Assembly: GCA_029204225.1 (NCBI GenBank)
Contig: CM055105.1
Span: 50,730,745 to 50,794,744, forward strand
Reading direction: 5' to 3'
DNA length: 64,000 nucleotides
Source: Diphasiastrum complanatum
Taxonomy: Eukaryota > Streptophyta > Lycopodiopsida > Lycopodiales > Lycopodiaceae
In this document: positions 10,274 through 19,024 of the stretch, piece by piece
How positions within the stretch are numbered: position 1 is the stretch's first letter
Layout of the letters: each line of letters starts with the position of its first letter
Translations under genes and position numbers: made by a program
Notes under the pieces: generated by a model
What the model saw: only the letters and a program-made list of their open reading frames with translations
What the model was told of the DNA's origin: nothing
The model's database searches: none

Positions 10274-11300
10274 AGTGGAACATCTTTTGGAGGACCTTCT
10301 TGTGTACATGGAGCTATGCAAGTGGATGGATGTTATCTTGCTGTAAAATCAAGTAATGGATCTGGAAAACAAATTTTGTTCAATGACTTTGATGGTCAAG
10401 TTGAAGATCAAGAGGTTGATCTCAAAGCGCTTCAACTAGTCAAAAGGGAAGTTGGCAATTTGGAGCTAGTCAAGAGCATCAAAGGAGAGGTAATTGGCAA
10501 GGGTGTTATGGATCTATTTTTGCAGCATATTGAAGAATCAAGTAAGGTCAAAGGAGCAGCAAGGAAGTGTTGTTCAAGTTTACTTTACTTGTTCTATCTC
10601 ATGTTTGAGCAATTTCATGTGGATGTGTGCAAATTGTCAAGATATGGCAAAACTAGCTACATTGGTGAGCATTGTTTTGATGTTGGATTTGTACTAGCAT
10701 TCTTGGCTTATTTTGCTGATGGAAATGAAGCTATTGGAGGTTCATTATGTCACTCATCCATGGCTAAGTTCTCAAGTGTTGAGTTACTTGGTGCCAATAC
10801 TTGGAGATTGAAGATGGACTAGTGCAAACTACTTGGTTTATGGAGTCATGTGGTGCTGGATTTGCATCATTTATGTACTCACCTACTCATGGATTTCCAA
10901 GGTTTGATGGTTTCTTGTGGCAAGATGAAGATGGAGGCTCATTCATGGAGTATCATGGTGGATACATGGCAACGAAGGACAAAGAAGGAGGAGACATGCA
11001 AGCAAAAGTTGATCACTCACATTTATTGTTTGTTTGCTGTATTTTTCCAGAGAGTTCAGAGTTGGAAGCATGGTGGAATCATTTCATTTACATTCTATTT
11101 GATTCTTCATGTTCTAGTCACATTTTTACATGTAAAATTGATGTAAGAAATAGTGAAGCATACCAAGTGGACACTATTCTCTATATCAATTATGGTTGTT
11201 TCTATTTTGAGCATTACATGATCATTGAAAGGAGATCTATTCTTAGGAAGAAGATCATTCTTATGATGGATCAAAGTTCTATTGGCAAAAACTATGCTAG
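10274..11300 (+). other. Unidentified ~1-kb sequence replacing the copia A reverse transcriptase
   Basis: The copia reading stops after ALMK and resumes at EHWKLGKRVLRY (11301), so the whole RT domain is absent. The intervening sequence continues open from the copia frame for about 180 codons, starting GTSFGGPSCVHG and ending at a stop at 10820. Other frames hold partial openings such as 10801-11316. I recognise no domain. The last bases of the first frame (NTWRL) resemble the start of the normal RT region (NNTWRLVEL), so the replacement may be an insertion plus a deletion. The 78 bases nearest the right junction recur, with few changes, in the other A copy at 63926-64000. Confidence 0.8.
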
Positions 11301-11888
11301 GAGCATTGGAAGCTAGGAAAGCGAGTTTTGAGGTACATCATTGGAACTCGAGATTTTGGCATATTGTATGAGGGATCATCACCTAATCTTTTTGGATTTT
11401 CAGATTCGGACTATGCCGGAGATATAATGGATAGGAAATCCATTAGTTCTTATTGTATTTTCATTAGTGATGGAGCTATATCATGGATGTCAAAGAAACA
11501 AGCCAATATCTCATTGTCATCTAGTGAGGCCGAGTACAAAGCTCTTACACATTGCACAAAGGAGATGGTATGGATCAAGAGGATGATCAAGGATCTTCAC
11601 TTGCTGGATTTTTCAGAGAGCCCAATCATCTTTTGTGACAATCAATCAGCCCAAAGAATGGCATCCAATCATATCTTTCATGCTAGGAGCAAGCATATTG
11701 AGATACAATATCAATTTGTGAGGGAGCGAGTCATTGCAAAGGAGGTGGAGCTTCAACATGTGTCTTCAAGGGAATGTGTAGCTGATATCTTCACCAAAGC
11801 ATTGGGAAAAGACTTGTTCATGAAGCATAGGACTTCACTTGGAGTATTATCAAAGTCTATGCTAAAACTAGTTGAAAGATTCAACTAG
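11301..11888 (+). pseudogene. Copia A RNase H and C-terminus
   Basis: The frame resumes at EHWKLGKRVLRYIIGTRDFG and continues with the RNase H motifs FSDSDYAGD, SKKQANISLSSSEAEYKAL, FCDNQSAQ and HARSKHIE, ending LGKDLF, LGVLSKSMLKL. The domain itself looks intact but has no start codon of its own or RT partner. A 13-bp deletion at the end fuses LKLV to ERFN and removes the polypurine tract and the first four bases of the 3' LTR. Confidence 0.88.
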
Positions 11889-12519
11889 TTTCATCACATT
11901 TTGCAATATTTTCATATTTGGCATATTGAGGCCAAAACTTGATTTAGACTTAGAGGTTGACTTTTCAAAGTTCATTAGTCTAAATTTCATTTGAATAGAC
12001 ACTTTTTGAAAGTGTGGGAAAGATAGAATGCGAGTTTGAGTAGATTCAATTTGAATAAGTTGGGTACATTGAATCTAGACCCAAAATTGGTAGGGTTAGC
12101 ATTTTGGTGGGAAAGCCAAGTGGCCAATAGGGTTTGGACCTGCTATAAAAGGATGTAACTCATGGAGAGAGTCATCTTCTCTCTTCTCTATCTCATTTCA
12201 TGCTTATACATGGTTCTCTTGGGTTCTACTATCCATTGGTGCACTATCTTGGTGATTGCTTGCAATTCTATGTGTAGAATGATCTATATTTGCTATTTTT
12301 GGATCCGCACGTGTGAAATACAGTAGCTTGCTGGTTTTGTATGGACAGCAACAATACATAATCATTTCATTCAAGTTTGATCAAGTTCTATTAGTGTTTG
12401 CATCTCAAATTGTGTGTAGATGCTGATTTTTCTACATTGGTGAAATTGGTAGTGTATTTCTCTTTCTAACCAAAGATCATTCAAGTAGATTGGATCTTAA
12501 GGATCTGAAATCTTTTACA
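11874..12519 (+). repeat. 3' LTR of copia A (first four bases deleted)
   Basis: It matches 682-1331 with about 14 differences, including the final TCTTTTACA instead of TCTTTCACA. The first bases TGTG and the adjacent purine tract are missing, apparently by deletion between two short gaa repeats. TATA and G-box elements are kept. Confidence 0.9.
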
Positions 12520-12825
12520 TGGTGTCCTCACTGCCGAGGTGCACAGACTGGCAATGAGTGCCCTTTATACCAACTGGTCCCAGATTCTTCCTTGATCAAA
12601 TGTAAAATCTGCGACTTTATGGGCCATACCTCTCTTTATTGCTATTATAACCCAAGGAACCAGCCTCACAACCGAGAATCTGCCCAAGCACATCTAGTAG
12701 AAAACTCCTACGATCAATCATATTACAATTTACAACAATTCCATCATCTAGACATCACCATTATCAAACCGATTTGGCTTCCAATCTTGCAGCAAAGCGA
12801 CGGGTTCCTGGTAAGCTAAAAATTG
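12520..12825 (+). pseudogene. Ty3/gypsy gag, 3' part (family H), after copia A
   Basis: The right copy of tggtg (12520-12524) begins this segment. The reading WCPHCRGAQTGNECPLY corresponds to WCSICSQNHTANECP in the 48-kb gypsy gag, a zinc knuckle whose His is Gln here. A second knuckle follows, CKICDFMGHTSLYC, with all four ligands. The reading then stops and copia G sequence begins near 12826. This segment would follow 213-681 before the insertion. Confidence 0.78.
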
Positions 12826-14142
12826 TAGGTCATTATTTTTTACTTTTGACATCACTATTGGCCTTGACATACCTTTTATAGCCTACAAGTGCATTTTTAC
12901 ACAATTTGGAAATGGCCGACATCAATGAGGCAATTTTGGGACGCAAGCCAACTCGATGGGGCTTCTAACTACAACATTTGGAAGTTTAAAATGAAGAGTA
13001 TACTCATGGAGAAGGAGCTATGGGATATCGTTTCGGACATAGGATGATCAAACATTGCTAGTAGCCAAGAACAAACAAAAAGGTTGGAAGAGGATTCCAA
13101 AGAAGGGCAAGGATGATGAGGATGAGGGAGAGTCATCATCAAAGTAGAAAAAGAAGAAGAAGAACAAATGTCACAAACATGGTCATTGGGCACACGAATG
13201 TTATAAGAAGAAAGCAGACATAAAGGCTGTAAAAGTATACATGCTCCAACCACAAGGCTTTGTTGCGAAGGGAGAGGAACATAAGGTATGCAAGCTATAC
13301 AAAGCACTCTATGGTCTCAAGCAAGCACCATGTACATGGTATGGATGTATTGATCATTTTTTCTCTCTCATGAGTTTATGAGAAGAAGTTCAGATCCAAA
13401 TCTTTATGTTCTTATAAACAATGATAACATTGCCTTGTTTGTGCTTTATGTTGATGATATAATTATCACGGGCAATGATGAGAATCTCATTCACTCCATC
13501 AAAGCCAACTTGTGCAAGCAATTTGAGATGACAAATTTAGATCTTATGCATTATTGCTTGGGAGTTGAAGTATGGCAGAATGGCAATGACATCAAGCTAT
13601 GTCAATGCAAGTATGTTCGTGAGATTCTAGAGAGATTCCACATGACAGAGTGCAAACCTTCCATCACTCCATGCGAAGCTAGTAAGAAGTTGTCTCGTGT
13701 TGATGATAGTGGTCAAATTGAAGCTACACTACTTCGTCAACTAGTTGGAAGTCTGATTTATCTCATGACTATTTGTCCTAATATTTGCTATGTTGTGAGC
13801 TTGATTAGTCAATTCATGTCATCACCTACATTGGACCATTGGAAAGCAACGAAAAAGATCTTGTACGTGAAGGGCACACCCAACCTTGGCTTGGTTTATA
13901 GAAAGCATGACATTTTACCTCGATTGCAAGGTTATGCTGAACTGATTGGGCATGCAATATAGATGATAGAAAGTCAATTATAGAGTATGCTTTCAACTTT
14001 GAAAATGGCTACTTTCATGGTCTAGTAAGAAGCAGGACACCATTCTCTTTCACTGACAGAAGATGAGTATAAAGCATTAAGTTCTTCTACTCAAGAAGTT
14101 GTCTGGCTGCATAGATTGTTGAGTGAGATTGGTTTCAAGGCT
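12826..14142 (+). pseudogene. Copia G, internally deleted copy
   Basis: The leader matches the sequence upstream of the minus-strand G gag at 46211. A gag start (ATGGCCGACATC at about 12912) leads, after a frameshift, to SNYNIWKFKMKSILMEKELWDIV, similar to the G gag. A knuckle-like CHKHGHWAHECYKKK (about 13170) is fused directly to the RT sequence VYMLQPQGFV and LYGLKQAP, so protease and integrase are deleted. An RT/RNase H frame at 13378-13962 has YVDDI, LVGSLIY and GTPNLGLVY. Further RNase H text decays until about 14142. Several stops are present and there is no visible LTR or primer site. Confidence 0.75.
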
Positions 14143-14725
14143 CACTTATCTTGTCAAAGGTAATCAAGAGGAGGATTTTCGACCATTCACTTTCAACACT
14201 TTTCTTACTTCAATGCTTGATGAACCATTTTGCTATGAGATCTACATGAGACAAACCGAGGTATGCTATGAGAACTACATGAGGCAACTTGAGGGCTTCA
14301 TCAAGAAGGAAGTTGAAGATAAGATGTGTAATGACTCATTTGAGAACAAGTTTTTATGTCTTAGTGATCTGAAAATTGTTATGAACCAATTAGGAGTAAA
14401 TTGGTTATTTGATCAAATGAGTGCTCTCAGATTTTGGAAGAGCAAGAGTGAGTTAATCACTCATTGTTTTGAAAAATGTGTTTTTTCCTTTGGAGAGGCA
14501 AATTGTAAGCTTCTTATGAGAATTAGTGAAACATCCTTGAAGGACACTTATATCCATAAGCAAGTATGTAGCCTCATGAAGTTCAAGATCACTTGATCAT
14601 GTCATCATCTTTAGAGGTGCATTAGTCATCTTCTAAACCTGAATATGATTCATTTCTGATGTTAAGATCAGGTCTAAGAATTGTATGGATACATTATTGT
14701 TTCCAAGGCTAGATTTGAGGAGGAG
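14143..14725 (+). pseudogene. C-related copia fragment with pol core replaced by an unknown module
   Basis: It starts in the integrase-RT linker (RLTYLVKGNQEED, FLTSMLDEP) and jumps to a fragment of RT (YMRQLEGFIKKEVEDKMC). It then reads 14328-14595 as unrelated sequence including KDTYIHKQVCSL, and picks up the pol C-terminus at about 14655 (LRSGL, then SKARFEEECEK). A 33-bp in-frame tandem duplication encodes CYEIYMRQTEV/CYENYMRQLEG (about 14232-14295). RNase H and most of RT are absent. Module text similar to 14470-14595 recurs at about 31150-31265 in another copia scrap. Confidence 0.72.
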
Positions 14726-15080
14726 TGTGAAAAATAGCCTATTTTAACAAATCTAGCCATGTAGAACTTTGAAAATATTGTGTATAATTGGAAACTCAAG
14801 TCACCAATGTCTCCCAAAAGTATTCTATCTTCTCACTATGGAGAGAGAGAATACATAGAAAATTCGACTTCTTACTTGAAGTTTTCCAACATGTAATAAG
14901 GAAGTTAAGTCACTCTCCTTGCCCTAAAATAAAACCCTAGCTTAGATCCTAGAGTTATGCTTGGTAGATAGCTAGTTGGTCAAATTTTCACTTTAAACTT
15001 ATGTGTAGGTCCTATAAAATAGGGATGACCAAACATGACCAACTCTCTTGACTTGACCTAACCTACATTAAGAGTGGGTT
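14726..15080 (+). repeat. Partial 3' LTR of the C-related element
   Basis: It begins TGTGAAAAATAGCC directly after purine-rich GAGGAGGAG, as expected for a copia 3' LTR, and its first 60 bp match the coding-end terminus of the C LTR. From about 14789 to 15065 it matches the C LTR core (CTATCTTCTCACTATGG, CATGTAATAAGGAAGT, AAACCCTAGC), but in the opposite orientation relative to that terminus. A TATA box (CTATAAAATAGGG, about 15013) points in the coding direction. The end is lost where repeat N begins. Confidence 0.7.
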
Positions 15081-15082
15081 GC

Positions 15083-15540
15083 AAATTGGAATTTATTCAA
15101 TTCTTTTCCAAATGATGATGTTTTTTATTTACCTATTAGAATGTTAATGTTAGCTTGCTGATAATGTAAGTCATGGAATGAAGTAGACTATCCCAGCTAC
15201 ACGTTCAATTGTAGAATATAGCATGACATGGATAGGTCAAACTTGTTTGAGAAATATATCTACTATTCAAAAGATAGTAATCAATAGAGATTTACGAAAA
15301 AATAAGTAGATCCAATAGTTAGTAGAGGACGTTTACTCACTAACATTATAATTTTATTGTAGATCTTTTTCCATCCTCGAACATCGGTCACAAAAAAAAT
15401 TATATTTATAAATCTTGCATAACAATTTAGGTTACAATGCATCAATAAATGATGTGCATTGCAAAGAATTTCAAAATTGTTAAAAAATTTTTTTGTTAAA
15501 AACTATTCTTGCTCACAAATATGATATCTAAAAAAACCGT
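15083..15540 (-). repeat. Repeat N, copy 1 (non-coding)
   Basis: This AT-rich sequence, read on the minus strand, matches 35750-36255 and 58782-59065 on the plus strand. Shared words include TTGACCTATCCATGTCATG, CTATTGGATCTACTT and CATTCCATGACTTACATTATC. There is no coding frame. It interrupts or truncates the C-related LTR. I do not recognise the family. Confidence 0.65.
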
Positions 15541-16110
15541 ACAATCTCAAAATATATGTGAAAAATGCAAAAATAAGCTTGGTAGAGGCCAAAAATCTTG
15601 TATATAGATAAACACACATGTGTGGAGCCTGTTTCCACGTGTGAAAATAGTGTACTTGTCATGTACCATAATCATATAGATTGTACATATGATTTAATTC
15701 AAGTTCTAGTGGCTAAAAAAGCCAAAAACTAGTTTTCTAAACATATGACACATGACATCAATCTATTGCTTGCATGAGCCACATCCTTTGGTTAGGTGTC
15801 ACATCCCATGTGTAGAGGACAGCTCACATGTGTGGAATAAGCTGAAGTAGATAAATTTTGACTTCTAGAAGATTTTCAAGTAGATCTCCATATAGAAGGA
15901 AAATGGACCAAAAGTGCTCAAAATAGAAGGTTTTGTCCAAGTGTCAGTTTTGCATGATGAATCGTCATATGACAAAGCACCTTCACACATGTGGGATCAA
16001 AGGGATGATCAGTACCACGAGCTCTCACTTATTGTATGTATAGAGCCACATTTGGCCATAATGAGTGTGAGACACCAATCTTGGTTTTGGAAGCAATTTT
16101 GAGTGATTTT
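15541..16110. other. Unassigned AT-rich stretch
   Basis: No gene is seen. It contains several G-box-like palindromes (CACACATGTGTGG, CCACGTGTG, CACATGTGTGG), like the LTRs in this window. It may therefore be the remaining part of the C-related LTR and leader after repeat N. A 62-codon opening at 15914-16102 has no supporting similarity. Confidence 0.4.
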
Positions 16111-16800
16111 TGTGAAAAGTACAGTATTAAGGACCATAAATGGATCTTTGAATGATCCACAAGGTGATTGTATGTTTGTTAAACAATCTATCAGAAACTA
16201 GTCATCAGAAAACAAGATCTAGTTTAGCAGCTTGATAGGAAACAAGTAGAGACAATCAAAGCATTGATCAAATAGTCTAATCCAACTCCACACGTGTGGA
16301 AATAAGACTGTATTACGGCCTGTAGACAGTGTTTACAAAGTGCCAAAGCTGGGTTTCATTGAAAAATAGAGTAATCACCATACAATGAGAGGAAACTCGA
16401 GTTTCTCCTTGAGGCTCCAAAAAGTTTCTATCTTCTCACTATGGAGAATGGAAATACATAGTAAACCACACTTCCTTTGCAAAGTTAGGTGAAAATCCAG
16501 CATGTAATAAGGAAGTAGACTCCACTTTCTTGCCCTAATGTGAAAACCCTAGCCTAGATCCAAGAGTCATGCTTGGTAGGTGCATGGTAGGTACAAATCT
16601 CATCATAAATCATGGTCTAGATCCTACAAAGTAGGAATCACTACCAAATAGACACAACCACTCCTCTTGACTCGTGGTAACCTACTTTAGGTGTGTATGT
16701 ACAAGTGGCACTTTGGCCATTCAAGTAACAAACAAACAATATTGACAAAATGTACAATATTCTACATGGCTAGATTTGCCAATGTAGGCAATTTTTCACA
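16111..16800 (-). repeat. 3' LTR of truncated copia C
   Basis: It is 690 bp, the same length and nearly the same sequence as 22038-22727. It carries the CCACACGTGTGG palindrome at 16288-16299. In element orientation it starts TGTGAAAAATTGCC and ends GTACTTTTCACA. The polypurine tract complement ctcctcctc follows at 16801. Confidence 0.9.
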
Positions 16801-17675
16801 CTCCTCCTCAAATCTAGCCTTGGAGATCACAATGCTTTTATCAATAACTCCAATTGAAGATCTAAGCTTGACAAATGAATCTTCAGGTAAAGGTTTAGTA
16901 AACAAATCAGCCAAGCAACTTGATGATGGCACGTGTTGGAGCTTGAGCTCTTTAGCTTGCACTTTTTTCCTCACGAAATGATGAGCAATTTCGAAGTGTT
17001 TGCTCCTTGCATGAAATGTAGGATTAGTTGCAAGTGATTGGGCTGATTGGTTGTCACAATAGATGATAGGGATTTCCTTCTCCATGACATGAAGCTCCAC
17101 CAATAGCCTTTTGAGCCACAAGACCTCCTTGCATGTTGATGTCAAGGCCTTGTATTCGGATTCTGTGGAAGATAGGGAGATGGTATCTTGCTTTTTGGAA
17201 AGCCATGATACTACTCCATCACATAGAAAGGTGGCAAAGGAACTTGTTGATCTTCTATCCACTTTGTCACCTGCAAAATCCGAGTCACTATAGGCTCTTA
17301 AGCCAAGATTAGTTCCTCTATACAAAATACCAAAATTCTTAGTGAATGAAATGTATCTAAGAACTCTTTTGGCCATCTTCCAATGTGAAACTAGAGGACT
17401 TTGCATGAATTGGCTTAACTTTCCAACACTATAACTAAGATTAGGTCTAGTTATAGTTAAATAGATCAAGGAGCCAATAAGCCTTCTATATAATGTGATG
17501 TCCTCAAAGGATGCTTCATCACAACCAATAGATGCTTTTACATGTTGCTCCATTGGTGTCTCAAAGCCTTTACAATTCTTCATTCCAAATCTATCTAGGA
17601 TGGATGTAGCATATTTAGATTGACAAATGAAGCTAAAATCACATCCTCTAATAACCTCTATTCCAAGAATGAAGC
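16762..17675 (-). pseudogene. Truncated copia C: end of RT, RNase H
   Basis: On the minus strand the frame reads from ILGIEVIRGCDFSFI of the late RT through LIGSLIYLTITRP, the RNase H motifs YSDSDFAGD, SSTESEYKAL and YCDNQSAQS, to SKARFEEECEKLPTLANLAM. The last 12 codons and stop lie inside the LTR. It is very similar to the matching part of the full C copy at 22689. The upstream 70 percent of the element is lost at about 17675, where a 57-bp tail of LTR-A is joined. Confidence 0.88.
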
Positions 17676-17732
17676 TTTCTAACCAAAGATCAATCAAGTA
17701 GATTGGATCTTAAGGATCTGAAATCTTTCACA
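17676..17732 (+). repeat. 57-bp 3' tail of LTR-A
   Basis: The sequence from TTCTAACCAAAGATC to ATCTTTCACA matches the last 57 bp of the copia A LTR. It is followed by GTGATTTCATAGAGG, the same flank seen next to the full LTR-A at 62692. No primer site follows, so it is an outer (3') LTR edge, not a 5' LTR. Confidence 0.85.
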
Positions 17733-18266
17733 GTGATTTCATAGAGGAGGCTTTCTAGCATTCAAGGAGAGAGAAGATCAGAGTTTTGGGAACTCTTCAA
17801 GGCTATTCAAAGGTGTAGTAGGCACCTCCTAAAGTGATTTAGGTTCAGTCCAACCATTGCTTGACTTATGCACCAAATTAGATCAATTTTTCATCAATTT
17901 TGATCATTTTTTGCTTGTGATTGGACAGTAGATTGTGTTCCATCCTCATTACTTCCATTTAGATCTTTTACAAGTGATTTTGGAAGTATATTAGGTTGCT
18001 GAAACTCGCTCTTGATCAGATCATTTGGAAGCTTCAATGTTCTTTATAGAAAGAGGGGCAATTCTACTAGTATTGTCTACTTCAATCAAGCAAGTGCATT
18101 GTTTCTAGTATTCTATGATTTGATTTTGTTATAAATCATTCTTAGATCTTTATAGGAAGTCTATTACTGATCTTTTCAGGTCCCTAAGAAGTGGGATAAG
18201 GTAGACCTTCAATCAAATCAATAGAAGTAACCTTCATTTGTGTCAAGTCCTTCATTAGGAGACTAG
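17733..18266 (+). other. Leader-like region upstream of copia D gag
   Basis: It is non-coding. The same sequence in inverse orientation lies at 62158-62692, again between LTR-A and the D gag start. No tRNA-iMet primer site is visible, so the D 5' LTR and primer site are probably lost here. Confidence 0.6.
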
Positions 18267-18973
18267 ATGGCATCTATAAATGCATATCTTTTGGATACTA
18301 ATGAAAGGCTCAACAAAACTAACTATTCCATATGGAAAGTTAGAATGGAATCCATCCTGATCATGCAAGATCTGATGGAAATTGTAAATGGTAAGGAGGG
18401 TGAACCTATTCATCCTCAAGAAAAAGCCAAATACATCAAGAGGTGCAATGTTGCACTACATTGGATAAAAATGAATGTTGCAAATGAACTCTTAAGAGAA
18501 GTAGGGATTGCACTTCAGCTCAAGATGCTTGGGAGACTTTGCAAAAGGTCTATGAATCCAAGAACCAAACTAGAATGTTAGATTTGAAGAATCAAATCTA
18601 TAAAAGTTATCAAAAGAAAGGAGAGAGTGGACATACTTTTGTCCTAAGAGTAAAGGAATTGAACAAAGAGCTAGCCTTTATAGGTGATCCTATCAAGGAT
18701 GAAGAGCTTGTTCAACTCATATTGAATGGACTAAGCTTTGAATTTGACAATTTGGTTCAGGGATATGCAATTATGGGTAAGCTACCCATACTTGAAGAAC
18801 TCCAAGGCACACTCATGGCTGAGGAATCAAGAAGGAGCCAAATGCAAGAGAGGATGGATAGGCTTTCCATCCAAGGTGGAGATGACCAAGCTCTCTTCAC
18901 CAAAGGCAAAGGCAAGTCCAAAGGCAAAGGATCAATATTCAAGAAGTCTACAAAGCTTGAGGATCAAGAATGA
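18267..18973 (+). pseudogene. Copia D gag, frameshifted
   Basis: ATG (MASINAYLLDTNERLN) opens a copia gag (YSIWKVRMESILI, WIKMNVANELLREVG). A one-base change near 18510 throws the frame, which is recovered from 18539 (QKVYESKNQTRML) and continues through a Lys/Gly-rich basic stretch to a TGA at 18971. The reading continues open after the stop towards the zinc knuckle (SKVKCYYC), so the TGA splits an otherwise continuous gag-pol. The same stop is present in the 36-kb copy. A divergent D copy at 35.4 kb has Gly at this position. Confidence 0.85.
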
Positions 18974-19024
18974 CCCTCAAAGGCATCTCCATCAACCACC
19001 AAAGTCAAGAAGGACAAATCAAAG

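Larger units (their letters stand above)
682..12519 (+). mobile_element. Copia A: LTR retrotransposon with replaced RT region, hosting nested copia B
   Basis: This element has 650-bp LTRs beginning TGTGAAAGAT and ending ATCTTTCACA, a tRNA-iMet primer site at 1332, gag at 1924, and then protease, integrase and RNase H segments. A 5-bp duplication (tggtg) flanks it within a gypsy gag. Copia B (2875-8735) sits inside its protease region. The reverse transcriptase is missing and replaced by about 1 kb of unrelated sequence (10274-11300). I counted about 14 differences between the two LTRs by eye, so it is older than B. It cannot encode its own RT and would have needed proteins in trans. Confidence 0.92.

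Noticed and set aside
10794-10815. NTWRL at the end of the first replacement frame as proof of a simple insertion before RT
   Set aside because: The five-residue match to NNTWRLVEL is suggestive but short enough to occur by chance, and no RT follows it.
10801-11316. A second captured gene (171 codons) inside the copia A replacement
   Set aside because: The frame overlaps the end of the first one, lacks recognisable motifs, and only its last ~75 bases can be compared with the other A copy, which is too little to claim coding.
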